Assembly: GCF_038502225.1 (NCBI RefSeq) | Contig: NC_091341.1 | Coordinates: forward strand, 6,351,035-6,415,034 | DNA from: Cherax quadricarinatus | Taxonomy: Eukaryota > Arthropoda > Malacostraca > Decapoda > Parastacidae | Reading direction: 5' to 3' | Length of the DNA stretch: 64,000 nt | Shown: positions 50,142-60,699 of the stretch, in pieces | Layout of the letters: every line of letters begins with the position of its first letter | Position numbering within the stretch: the first letter of the stretch is position 1 | The notes under the pieces: model-generated | The model's input: only the letters and a program-made list of their open reading frames with translations | Databases searched by the model: none | Told to the model about the DNA's origin: nothing | Translations under genes and position numbers: made by a program

Positions 50142-51645
50142 ACCCTATTCAGGAATCGTTTCACCAGTTTCTACTATAACTCCTCTGAACCAAGAACGGG
50201 TTCCAGTAAGTTCGGATGAAATGATAGGAATACCAGTTCTTCTGAACAATTCGACAGCCTTAAAGAATTTAAATTCTCTACTGATAAATCTGGAAGTGGA
50301 CAAAGGACACGAAATAAAATCCCTGATTAAGGCAAATCTCCACCTATTCAATGACGTCCCAAAACCGTGTACGTTGGGTGTGCACGATGTTACTCTCAGA
50401 GAACCTACTCCAATCAAGCAATCTCCCTACAGAATGAGTCCCAAGAAACAAGGTGAGCTAGAGGCAGAGGTGAACTTCTTACTCTCACACGGGTTGATAA
50501 AACCAAGTAACAGTCCTTGGGCATCCCCGTGCATTCTAGTCCCCAAACCAGATGGGACCTCCCGTATGTGCACGGATTTTAGAAAAGTCAATGCTGTAAC
50601 AGTACCTGATGGGTTTCCAATACCCAGAATTGACGACTTAATAGACAAGGTCTCCAGAGCTAAGTATATCAGTAAATTGGACTTGTTAAGAGGGTATTAC
50701 CAAGTCCCGTTGTCACCAAGAGCTCAAGAGATATCGGCTTTTACGATACCTGGTGGCCTATACGAGTATTGCGTTATGCCCTTCGGCTTCTGTAACGCGG
50801 CCTCTACGTTCCAGCGTATTATGAACATACTTACGGGCAGATTGGACGGAGTAGAAGCTTACTTAGACGACTTAGTCGTATACAGCGACAGTTGGCCCCA
50901 ACACCTTAGACAGCTTAAAGCCTTGTTTGACGCCTTAAGTAAACATAATTTTACAGTGAATTTGTCCAAGTGTGAGTTTGGCCAGACGAAAATTAAATAC
51001 TTGGGATTTCGGATTGGACAAGGTGAAGTCGCTCCTTTGAACGCCAAAGTAAAGGCCCTCTTAGAATTTCCTACCCCTAAGGATAGGAAAAGCGTATCAA
51101 GATTTTTAGGAGTTGCCGGTTACTACCGTCGGTTCTGTCCGAATTTTGCACAGGTAGCTTTTCCCCTAACTGAATTAACAAGTCCAAAAACAAAGTTTTC
51201 ATGGACCCAGGACTGTGAAATTGCTTTTAATAGTTTAAAAAGATTACTATCCTCTTCCCCAGTATTGCTAAGTCCTGATTTTAATAAACCATTCCACTTA
51301 CAAATAGATGCCAGTGCGTATGCTTTGGGACCCGCATTGTTACAGAAGGCTCCAAATTCTGACCTATTACAACCTGTTTCTTATTTTTCTTCTAAGTTAA
51401 AGAAACACCAAATTAATTATTCAACTATAGAAAAAGAAGCCTTAGCTCTCGTTGTATGCCTAGAGAATTTTGATGTATATTTAGGATCTTCTACCCATCA
51501 GATATCGGTGTACTCCGATCATAATCCTTTGACCTTCATAAATTCTATGAAATCGAAGAACGCCAGAATACTTCGTTGGGCTTTGAGAATTCAACCCTTC
51601 TCCATTACCATTTCCCATATAAAAGGAAAACAATCTCATTGCTGA
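50142..51645 (+). pseudogene. pol: pol part 2 of the Gmr1-like element: reverse transcriptase and RNase H
   Basis: From the TTAA onward: SPWASPCILVPKPDGTSRMC, YISKLDLLRGYYQVPLS, YCVMPFGFCNAASTFQRIM, EAYLDDLVVYSD (catalytic YLDD) and KYLGFRIGQGEV. RNase H follows with FHLQIDASAYALG, YSTIEKEALALV and ISVYSDHNPL, giving Asp, Glu and Asp. After HIKGK the frame shifts in an A run; IADALSRP and the natural stop are in the neighbouring frame at ~51,635-51,665. RT catalytic residues are intact. There is no integrase after RNase H, so the 3' LTR follows ~180 bp later. Confidence 0.92.
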
Positions 51646-51834
51646 TGCCCTCTCTAGGCCTTGAATTTTTATTAATATACCTTTATTTTAACAGTATGAG
51701 TCGGTACTTTTATGACCATCTATGTTGTGGAGAAAGCTGGAGATGATGTAGGACTGCTGTCTATGTTACAACCTCTGCTACTATGACAGATGCTACCCAC
51801 CACAGAGAGTACAAGTCAATGGCGACCGTCAGTC

Positions 51835-51847
51835 ACGAGGGGGGAGG
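51835..51847 (+). promoter_or_regulatory. Polypurine tract
   Basis: CGAGGGGGGAGG-type purine run directly upstream of the 3' LTR, the usual primer site for plus-strand synthesis of an LTR element. Confidence 0.8.
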
Positions 51848-52569
51848 TGTTACGCGCCCCTACTTCACTCCATTATATACAAAAATAAAAGGCCTGGTTA
51901 AAATAAGTTCTGTAATAATATATCGCGAACTACTTTATTACTAGCTAGATAAAGCAGGTTCGACTATATATTATTATCGGGTACAGTATGAATCAAAAGT
52001 ACTCTCTTTGTATTATATTATATCTTTCCCCATGATTATTATAACTATAATATTATATTATATTATTATTAGGTTAAGTATTACGAATGTGTAACAACTA
52101 CTGTAGTGACCAATTGGTGGTTCTATAATTGACGCCACGCGTCGCCTTCTGGCCGAGCTGAAGTCATACTATGAAGTAGTTGAGTGAGTCAGTCAGCTCC
52201 TAGCTCTGACTCGATACGGGTCTTCAACCCAAAGCTCCTAGCTTAAACTAAAACTTTATACCAAGTCTTGCCTTTGCCATTAGTCTGGTAATTCATGTCA
52301 CTTATGAAAGATAACTATTTCGTAACCCTAGACCTTTCGAAAAGAGTAGATTATTAATTGAAATTATTGTATCATACTCTGTTAATGAGAATTTGAACGT
52401 AAGATTGGGTTTCTTGCTGTATAGTGTTTCATTTATAATTGCTTGTGGTTATTTTAATTCACTAACCAAATACCAATAAAGCTAAACGATTGGTAATAAA
52501 ATAAAACTAACAAAAAAAAAATGGAGTTATTTGTGCCCCTATTGTTACGGTGAAGATTAAGTCGTAACA
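51848..52569 (+). repeat. 3' LTR of the Gmr1-like element (722 bp)
   Basis: Begins TGTTACGCGCCCCTAC and ends AAGTCGTAACA; the host duplication CAGAC follows at 52,570-52,574. Compared with the 5' LTR it lacks 3 bp near CAGTATGAATCAAAAG and 10 bp in the TATTATATTGTATT tract. Confidence 0.95.
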
Positions 52570-52574
52570 CAGAC

Positions 52575-52918
52575 CAGACAGGGCGAATCAAAGCAAGACA
52601 GTCTCACCCAGGTGAGGTGTGATCACCCCCCCTGATCACGTGACTCAGCACACTGCTGCTGCACAGCAACACAGAGAAGCCGGCAGCGTAACGAGCACAA
52701 CGATTGTTAGACAATGTTGTTAGCTACTTAACACTCGAACTAAGAGCACTGAATAATATATAAATGTTACATCCTACCTAATAAATATAACTAAGTCAAA
52801 TAATAATATAAAGCAATATATTTACGATTTAGCTATTATCGCAAATATAAGCAATATAAAATTATATGAACAGGTAATATACATTATATACATTGTGACC
52901 AATTCAGGGGTCGCAATA
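52575..52918. mobile_element. Solo LTR, right part
   Basis: Continuation of the solo LTR at 41,938-42,844 beyond the nested gypsy-type element. It ends GGGTCGCAATA next to the second GTTGC copy (52,919-52,923). AT-rich, non-coding. Confidence 0.7.
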
Positions 52919-55075
52919 GTTGCCAATATGACGTTTTTTAGAACATAGTTCTAGCTACCCAGACAACTTTTGTTCAGAGTAGGGAAATTAGATCTAACAA
53001 AAATGATCCCAAATGGATGAACAATAGATTAAAACATCTCATTGGTCAAAAGAGAGGCATATATAGGCGTATCAAAAGAGGGGATGGGCAGTTAAGAAAT
53101 CAATATATTCAATTAAAGAGAGAAATAAAGAAAGGAATAAGAAAAGCAAAAAGGGATTATGAGGCTAAGGTCGCAAGGGATTCAAAGACTAACCCAAAAG
53201 GGTTCTTTCAGGTATACAGAAGTAAGATTAGGGACAAGACTGGCCCACTTAAGAGTAACTCTGGTCAGATCACTGACAGTGATAAGGATGTGTGTGAAAT
53301 TCTCAATGCCTACTTCCTCTCAGTTTTCACCAAGGAAAATACTAGCGATATTCCTGAAATAATAGATTATGTAGAACAGGATAATAAACTATGTACGATT
53401 GCGGTAACTAGTGACATGGTCCTCAGACAAATAGAGAAACTAAAACCTAAACCTAACAAATCCCTAGACCCTGATGAACTGTTTGCAAGGGTGTTAAAAG
53501 AATGAAAAGAGGAACTTAGCATACCTTTGGCTAATCTTTTTAACATATCACTACAAAATGGCATAGTGCCTGATAAGTGGAAAACGGTAAATGTAATACC
53601 TATTTACAAGGCAGGTGACAGGTCCTTGGCTTCGAACTATAGACCAATAAGCCTTACCTCTATAGTGGGAAAATTTATGGAATCAATAATTGCCGAGGCA
53701 ATTTGTACCCATCATGACAGGCACAGATTGATTAATGAATCTCAACACAGTTTTACAAAGGAGCGTTCCTGACTTACGAATTTACTAACTTTTTTCACTA
53801 AGGTGTTTGAGGAGGTAGATCATGGTAATGAATATGATATTGTGTATATGGACTTCAGTAAGGCTTTCGATAGAGTTCCACATCAGAGGCTATTGAGGAA
53901 ACTTAAGCCACACGGAATAGGAGAGAAATTTTTTCCTGGGTAGAGGCATGGCTGACAAATAGGCAGCAGAGAGTTTGCATAAATGGGGAGAAATCATAAT
54001 GGGGGCACGTCACAAGTGGTGTTCCTCAGGAGTCAGTGTTGGGCCCGTTGTTGTTCACAATTTACATAAAAGACATAGATGAGGGAATAAATAGTGACAT
54101 AAGCAAATTTGCTGATGACACCAAAATAGGCCATCCATTTCATTCTAATGAGGACACTAGAGCACTCCAGGATGATTTGAATAGACTGATGAAATGGTCG
54201 GAGAAGTGGAAGATGCAGTTTAATATTGACAAATACAAAGTTCTAAATGTTGGACAGTTAAGTAGCCATGCCACATATAAACTAAATAATGTAGAGCTTA
54301 ATACTACTGATTGCAAAAAGGATTTAGGAGTTCTGGTTAGCAGTAATCAAAAACCAAGACAACAGTGCATTAGTGTTCGCAATAAAGCTAACAGAATTCT
54401 TGGCTTCATATCTAGAAGTATAAATAATAGAAGTCTTCAGGTTGTTCAACTCTATATATCCTTGGTTAGGCCTCGTTTAGACTATGCTGCTCAGTTCTGG
54501 TCACCATATTACAGAATGGATATAAATGCTCTGGAAAACGTACAGAGGAGGATGACAAAGTTGATCCCATGTATCAGAAATCTTCCATATGAGGATAGAC
54601 TGAGGGCCCTGAATCTGCACTCTCTCGGAAGGCGTAGAATTAGGGGGGGATATGATCGAGGTGTATAAATGGAAAACAGGAATAAATAAAGGGGATGTAA
54701 ATAGCGTGCTGAAAATTTCCAGCCAAGACAGGACTCGCAGCAATGATTTCAAGTTGGAAAAATTCAGATTCAGGAAGAATATAGAAAAGCATTGGTTTGG
54801 TAATAGAGTCGTGGATGAGTGGAACAAACTCCAGTGTACAGTTATTCAGGCTAAAACGTTGTGTTGTTTTAAAAATAGGTTAGATAAATACATGAGTGGG
54901 TGTGGGTGGGTGTGAGTTGGACTTGACTAGCTTGTGCTGCTGGGTCTGGTGCCGTGCTCCATCCTTGAGTGGAGATGACCAGACTTGGTGGGTCATTGGG
55001 CTAATCCGGGGGGGGGGGACATGGACCTGCTCCACATGGTCAGTAGGCCTATTGCAGTGTTCCTTCTTTCTTATG
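52919..55075 (+). pseudogene. LINE B ORF2, part 2: reverse transcriptase, C-terminus and 3' end
   Basis: Resumes LINE B after the nested insertions: LATQTTFVQSREIRSNKND, KWMNNRLKHLIGQKRGIYRR, VNVIPIYKAGDRSLASNYRP, YDIVYMDFSKAFDRVPHQR, MLGPLLFTIYIKDID, SKFADDTKIGH (catalytic FADD), VQLYISLVRPRLDYAAQFWS, and RKNIEKHWFGNRVVDEWNKL. This is a CR1-group RT with its typical C-terminus. Stops or shifts occur near 52,950, 53,503, 53,770, 53,940 and 54,650. The 3' UTR holds CATGGACCTGCTCCACATGG and ends TTCTTTCTTATGTTG. Confidence 0.9.
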
Positions 55076-55380
55076 TTGTTGTGGTGGTAGTGATGGTGGT
55101 GGTAGTGGTAGTGTTGATGCTGGTGGTGGTGGCAATGATGGTGGTGGTAGTGGTAGTGGTGGTGGTGATAGTGATGATGGTGGTAGTGATGATGGTGGTA
55201 GTGATGATGGTGGTAGTGATGGTGGTGGTAGTGACGGTGGTGGTGGTGGTGGTAGTGGTGGTATTGGTGATGGTAATGATGGTGGTGGTAGTGGTGGTGG
55301 TGGTAGTTGTGGTGGTTTCAGTGGTGGTGGTGGCAGTGGTGGTGGTAGTGATGGTGGTAGTGGTGGTAGTGGATATTGAG
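55076..55380. repeat. (GGT)-rich array directly after the LINE B 3' end
   Basis: GGTGGTAGTGATGGTGGTAG-type triplets for ~305 bp. Both strands are open because of the triplet period. It starts at the LINE terminus. Confidence 0.9.
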
Positions 55381-55570
55381 GGTCGTGACAGTGGGTGTTG
55401 ATGGTGGTGGCAGTGTATGAGGGTGCGTTAGTAGTGTTGGTTGTGATAGTTCTGGTAGCTCTGGTGGTAATGAAAGTACTGGTGGTACTGATGGTCGTTG
55501 TGATAGTGACAGTGGACGTGGGAGTTAATGGAGGTGGTTTTGGATATGATAATATAATAATAATAATTGT
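55355..55570. repeat. Direct repeat, copy 1 (~215 bp)
   Basis: GGATATTGAGGGTCGTGACA, GTGTATGAGGGTGCGTTAGT, GGTGGTACTGATGGTCGTTG and TTTTGGATATGATAATATAA. It is about 95% similar to 57,200-57,415, placed 1845 bp to the right in the same orientation. Confidence 0.85.
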
Positions 55571-56559
55571 GAGGGAAAAGTTCAACAGATAGGAGTAGCG
55601 AGCGAGTATATGGTGACGACAGTTTGATTGCCAGTCTGCTTGTTAAGGTAGGGTCAGTGTCTAGCTCCCGCTATCCCCCCCCCCTTCTTTTCCACGCAGA
55701 AAGGTGACGTGTGGGGCTCCAACCAAATGGATAATCACTTGACTCACAGCTCCCAGCACAACTGTAAGTAAAAGCCTCTGCTCCTATTCTAGTGGATATA
55801 TTGGTTAACAGCTTCACTTTTAACCAATTCTAAAACGTAGTTCATTCTGCCTTGATTTCCAGGTTTTGCATTTAAATCCTCACCAATCTTTTAAATGCTT
55901 TACTCATCATGGAGAGTGATTTATCAAGCAGTGGTTAACTTTCTAGCTTGGAATATCAGCTTGGGTCATCTGGTAACCACAGAAAAAGTGTTGAAGGAGA
56001 CGAACTTCACATGAGTTCCTGGACGTCACTTTTTATCTACATACCTGAGTGTAGCCAACCCCAGGCAACTACCCCTCATCTTGACAGTGGTGGAAGACCT
56101 GCGTTCCTATCATCTCGACGGATCATTCAAGGCAAAACCTACTGTGAATGAATAGTCATTGGGTTGTCACTCACCAGCTGTGCCCCCCCCCCCACATCAT
56201 CAGCAACGGCTACGATTTCTACAATACGCGGTGTCAACAACATCAACCAGACACCCCAGTCTAACTGTACATATTAGCGTTGAATTCAGATATAATTTTT
56301 ATATTTCATTTTTCTTTCAAGTAGGATAAAAGCTCATATTTAAATTTTATTTATTTATTTATTTATTTTATGTCTTTGCAAACAGTACATTGAGATTTTA
56401 TATTTACAATAGTGGGTTGCAATGCAAAGAGAGCCTCTATTATGCCTAGGCATTATGGGCCAACTTAACATTATTGGCTTACAGACTACTTAATACTAAG
56501 GATTATATCATAGTTGTACAGTAGGACAGTAATTATTTCATAGTTGAACAGTAAATTAT
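55571..56559. other. No recognisable gene
   Basis: Unique-looking sequence between the two direct repeats, with a (TTTA)n tract near 56,345-56,370 and C runs near 55,674 and 56,184. No supported ORF. Confidence 0.4.
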
Positions 56560-56690
56560 TAATTCTAAGTGAATTAAATTTGTATAAGAAAAAGGATATA
56601 TTCATATAGTCTAAAATGCCTTTTGTGAAAACAATGGTTCAATTATATTCCTGTCAACAATGGATAAAAGGTTCAAAGTGATTATTGAAG
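56560..56690 (-). repeat. Penelope-like element scrap
   Basis: Antisense similarity to the GIY-YIG C-terminal region of the PLE at 15,250: GGTTCAATTATATTCCTGTC, then AACAATGGA, matching GATTCAATTATATTCCTGTC at ~15,635. About 130 bp of diverged sequence. Confidence 0.6.
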
Positions 56691-56699
56691 TTATGATGT

Positions 56700-57010
56700 G
56701 GGAGTACATAGGTGAGTATGTGTGTACTGAGTATTTAGCGTTCAGTCTAGAGTGATTAAGTGGCTTTTGAGAAGAGTCTTAAACTGATTTTCAGACTGGG
56801 TTACTTTAATATCTTCTGGTAATGAATTCCATATTTTAGGGCCCTTTATGTGCATAGAGTTTTTACACAGTGTGATATGGACACGAGGTATATCAAAAAG
56901 AGATCTGTGTCTTGTGTTGTGGTCATGTGTCCTGTTTAAGTTGGTGAGGAGAAGTTTGAGTGGAGGGTTTATATTTGCGTATATTCTGTGTATGTAGTAG
57001 GCACATGATT
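56700..57010 (-). pseudogene. C-terminal fragment of another LINE
   Basis: Minus-strand translation gives LNPPLKLLLTNLNRT, HDHNTRHRSLFDIPRVHITL, CKNSMHIKGPKIWNSLPEDI and KVTQSENQFKTLLKSHLIT. The GPKIWNSLP block is the conserved end of many LINE ORF2 proteins. It differs from LINE A, B and E, so it is a separate family. Only ~100 codons survive. Confidence 0.75.
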
Positions 57011-57199
57011 AAGTATGGATATTCTTAATGTTTTATATGTTTTATATTTTTATATTTTTGTTTTATATTTTCAATTATAACAATAAAGTGTTTACATTTG
57101 TATATTATTTCTTTTTCTATTTATTAATTTTCCTAAGGAGGAGCCAGCCTTGGTAAGACCTATTTAATATCTTACAGGGCTCAGTAGGCCTTCACAATT

Positions 57200-57415
57200 G
57201 GTGGTGGTGGTAGTGGATATTGATGGTCATGACAGTAGGTGTTGATGGTGGTGGCAGTGTATGAGGGTGCGTTAGTAGTGTTGGTTGTGATAGTTCTGGT
57301 AGCTCTGGTGGTAATGAAAGTACTGGTGGTACTGATGGTCGTTGTGGTAGTGATAGTGGACGTGAGAGTTAATGGAGGTGGTTTTGGATATAATATAATA
57401 ATAATGATAATAATA
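57200..57415. repeat. Direct repeat, copy 2 (~215 bp)
   Basis: Second copy of the 55,355-55,570 sequence, same orientation, with GGTCATGACAGTAGG for GGTCGTGACAGTGGG and other scattered changes. Confidence 0.85.
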
Positions 57416-57615
57416 ATAATACTAATCTTTATTTCTACGAGTACATGTAGAAAGTATACAGGTCTAGCTAACATCAATGACATACCATATAGATAGCCAC
57501 TTGTTATGCAGAGCATTTCGGGTAAATTACGTCAATTTTGTCCCCAGGATGCCACCCACACCAGTTGACTAACACCCAGGTACCCATTTTATTGAGGAGG
57601 TAACATGAACAGCAG
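57416..57615. repeat. Unassigned block between (AAT)n and LINE A
   Basis: An (AAT)n stretch leads into TCTTTATTTCTACGAGTACA, GCAGAGCATTTCGGGTAAAT and ACACCCAGGTACCCATTTTA. It sits exactly where the 5' part of LINE A is missing. It has the look of a dispersed repeat, but there is no second copy in this window to prove it. Confidence 0.4.
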
Positions 57616-58554
57616 GTGTGTAACTGCAGGAGAAGGCGAAGAATCACTGAGCTCCTCAAGAATGCCAGTTTATCTGAAGCAAGGAAGGAAGCACTAACCA
57701 AGGAAGTGGAAAATATTGAGCTAAAGTTAAAGGACTCGTACAGGATTCACGAGAGACAAGAGCAGCTAAAAGCGATTAGTGAAATTGAAAGAAATTCGAA
57801 ATATTTCTTTTCATATGTCAAGAACAAGGTAAAAACCACTTCTGGTATAGCGCCCCTGCCCAGACAAGACGGATCCTACACAGATGACAGCAAAGAAATG
57901 AGTGAGATACTGAAATCTCAATATGACTGTGTTCAGCGAGCCACTAATCAGTCTAAAGACAGACAGTCCAAACAATTTTTTCATGAATGAGCCTCAAAAC
58001 CCTGCTAATGTGTCACATTTCTGACATAACCCTAACACCACTAGACTTTGAGAAAACCATCGATGACATGCCCATGCGCTCAGCCTCAGGCCCAGACTAG
58101 TGGAACTCTGTGTTCATTAAAAACTGCAAGAAACCCCTCTCACGGGCCCTAAGTATGCTAGAGGAAAAGGAGCATAGACGCAGTTGAAATTCCACAGGCA
58201 CTGAAAACAACGGATATAGCCCCACCCCATAAAATTGGCAGCAAAGCAATAGCTAAGAATTAGAGACCACATAAAAATCATTGAAAGAGTTCTAAGAAGC
58301 AGGATTGAAAACAACTTGAACTCCCAAAAATTGCACAATCCAGGCTACCATGGTTTGAGAGCGGGTCGCTTCTGTCTCTCGCAACTATTGGACCACTATG
58401 ATATGGTCTTGGATGCACGGGAAAACAAATAGATTGCAGATGTGCAGATGTAGTATACACAGATTCTGCAAAAGCCTTTGACAAGTGCGATCATGGTGTA
58501 AAACACGCAAAATACATGCTAAAGGGATAACAGGCAAAGCAGGCAGATGGATCA

Positions 58555-59297
58555 TGTTGCGGCCCCCTGCCAAACTAGCGGTTAAATAGTTAACCTGCCG
58601 GCCGGCAGTACCACTGGGTACGTCATCAAACCCAATGTGGGGACTGCTGAGCCGGCCTTAGAGTAGTAAGCTCCTGAGTGCCTCACGGTGCACATCTAAG
58701 CAGTAGGTACCTGACCACCTAAGGGTACAGTCTACTGGCTTTAGTAACAGTATGTACCTGAGCGCCTCAGGATACGCATCTACGCAGTAGGTTCCTGACC
58801 ACCTAATCGTACCTATCTACTGGCGTTAGAAGAACCGCTCACCGCAGCTCACTGAGTCTGTTGGCCTGAGTTACTTGACGGCCGCATTCAGTGAGCTTGC
58901 AGCATGGTGTTCGGCTAGCGGTGTGTCAACCGGCTTTGGAGAGGATTTACTGGACTACCGGTGATGTCTGTGGACTCACCGTCTACGTTGATCAACTGTG
59001 GGCCGGAATCATCAGGTGCTGTTTGGTGGGACATTACATGAAGAAAAGGTTGGAGTGTTACACTGAACTGGGCCAGGACCGTAGTGTGACACTTAGGAAC
59101 GTATGATGGAGTGGAACACTGAGATATGCACAGGACCGTAGTGGAACACTGAGATGAAAAGGGTGTCGTGGGACACTGAAGATGGCCTGGTTGTAGTGTA
59201 CACTGAATAGTAGTCATGTGACTGGTCTCGTGTCGTGAGAAGCAGTTGATTGTAATTTATTATTATACAAATGTTACTTAATTTATTATTTTAGCAT

Positions 59298-59332
<35 letters not shown>

Positions 59333-59586
59333 CAGTAGTGTCAAGAGTTGTACCCTGTATAGGGTTATGAATTATTTATTATTTTAGTAAAATGCTGATT
59401 ATAATTTATTATAGTAACATGTACATATTATATATCATAGTTCAAATACCTCTAGACCAAAGATAGTTGATTTATATATATTAAAGATTAATTGATTTTA
59501 ATGTGTGTATTTATGTATCCCGAACTCTGTATTACAAAAGGAGTAAATCTTAATACCATCGTAATAAAATTACTTTTTTTGTAATA
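58555..59586. mobile_element. Probable solo LTR inside LINE A (1032 bp)
   Basis: Starts TGTTGCGGCCCCCTGCC and ends TTTTTGTAATA, flanked by GATCA (58,550-58,554 and 59,587-59,591). The LINE A codons GRWI and INFLTNR on either side are continuous with the intact copy, so the boundaries are firm. It has no ORF with a recognisable domain. A 5-bp duplication with TG-start fits an LTR; the 3' AATA end is unusual but matches the other solo LTR (CGCAATA). Confidence 0.65.
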
Positions 59587-60280
59587 GATCATCAACTTTC
59601 TAACCAATCGAACACAGAGTAGTAGTAAAGAGAGTTAAATTTGGAGCTGCCATAGTGAAGAGCTCTGTTCCACAAGGCACAGTACTCGTCCCTATCCTGT
59701 TCCTCATCCTCATATCGGACACAGAGATGTAAACCATAGCACCGCATCATTTTTTTGCAGACGATACACGGCAACTCTCCAACAGATATAAACCAAGTTT
59801 TCCAATGGGCAACAGAGAACAATATGATGTTCAATGAAGACAAATTCCAACTACTCCGTTATAGAAAACAGGAGGAAATAATAACTAGGACTGAGTATAC
59901 TACAAACTCTAATCACACAATAGAACGGAAAAGTAATGTGAAGGACCTGGGTGTGGTAATGTCCGATGATCTCACCTTCAAGGACCACAACAATGCCACT
60001 ATCACAACTGCGAGGAAACTGATAGGATGCATAATGAGAACATTCAAGACAAGAGATGCTAAGCCAGTAATGATCCTTTTTAAATCACTTATTCTCTCTA
60101 GGTTGGAATACTGCTGTACATTAACATCGCCATTCAAGGCAGGTGAAATTGCAGATCTAGGGAATGTACAGAGAACCTTTACTGCACGTATAAGTTCCAT
60201 AAAACACCTTAACTAGTGGGAACGTCTGGAATCACTTGACTTGTACTCACTGAAGCGCAGGCGAGAGAGATGTATCACAA

Positions 60281-60403
60281 ACCATACCCCCGGCCGGGAT
60301 TGAACCCGCGGTCATAGAGTCTCAAAACTCCAGCCCGTCGCGGGTTCAATCCCGGCCGGGGGTATGGTTTGTTTGCAATCGTGTCATTACGATTTCTTGA
60401 GTC
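60281..60403 (+). mobile_element. Inverted tRNA-derived SINE, family 1, copy C
   Basis: A 123-bp insert is flanked by the perfect 15-bp duplication AGAGATGTATCACAA (60,266-60,280 and 60,404-60,418). It starts ACCATACCCCCGGCCGGG; the right arm has CGCGGGTTCAATCCCGGCC, then the tail TTTGTTTGCAATCGTGTCAT, TACGATT and TTGAGTC. The fold loop keeps one copy of GTCATAGAGTCTCAAAACTC. It is the shortest family-1 copy, and has only the B-box region paired. Confidence 0.92.
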
Positions 60404-60699
60404 AGAGATGTATCACAATCTACACCTGGAAGATTCTGGAGGGACTGGTCCCTAATCTGCACACAGAACTCACTCCCTACGAAAGCAAAAGACTTGGCAG
60501 GCAATGCAACATACCCCAGGTTGGTAGGGGCGCAACTGGTACACTTAGAGAAAACACAGTAAGTGTCCAGGGCCCAAGACTGTTGAACAGCCTCCCACCA
60601 GCCATAAGGGGAATTACCAATAGACCCCTGGTTGTCTTCAAGAGGGAGCTGGACAGATACCCAAAGTCAATGCCAGATCAGTGACATTATTGAGGTGGC

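Larger units (their letters stand above)
57616..60690 (+). pseudogene. LINE A, second copy: ORF2 from the endonuclease/RT linker to the C-terminus
   Basis: Opens with RRRRRITELLKNASLSEARK and NSKYFFSYVKNKVKTT (linker), matching the minus-strand copy at ~22,460-22,700. RT remains are heavily broken at 58,000-58,560, then FADDTR at ~59,755, SFPMG/NQVFQWATENNMMFNE, VKDLGVVMSDDLTFKDHNNA, LILSRLEYCCTLTSPFKAG and, after an inserted SINE, IYTWKILEGLVPNLHTELTP and GPRLLNSLPPAIRGITNRPL. A solo LTR splits the RT at 58,555-59,586. It is 5'-truncated and runs into a GGT array after MPDQ. Confidence 0.85.

Noticed and set aside
45369..51645. Copia-superfamily assignment from the integrase-before-RT order
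   Set aside because: The RT, RNase H and integrase motifs (YLDD context, HHCC, D,D35E with gypsy-like text) are of Ty3/gypsy type, so Gmr1-like fits better.
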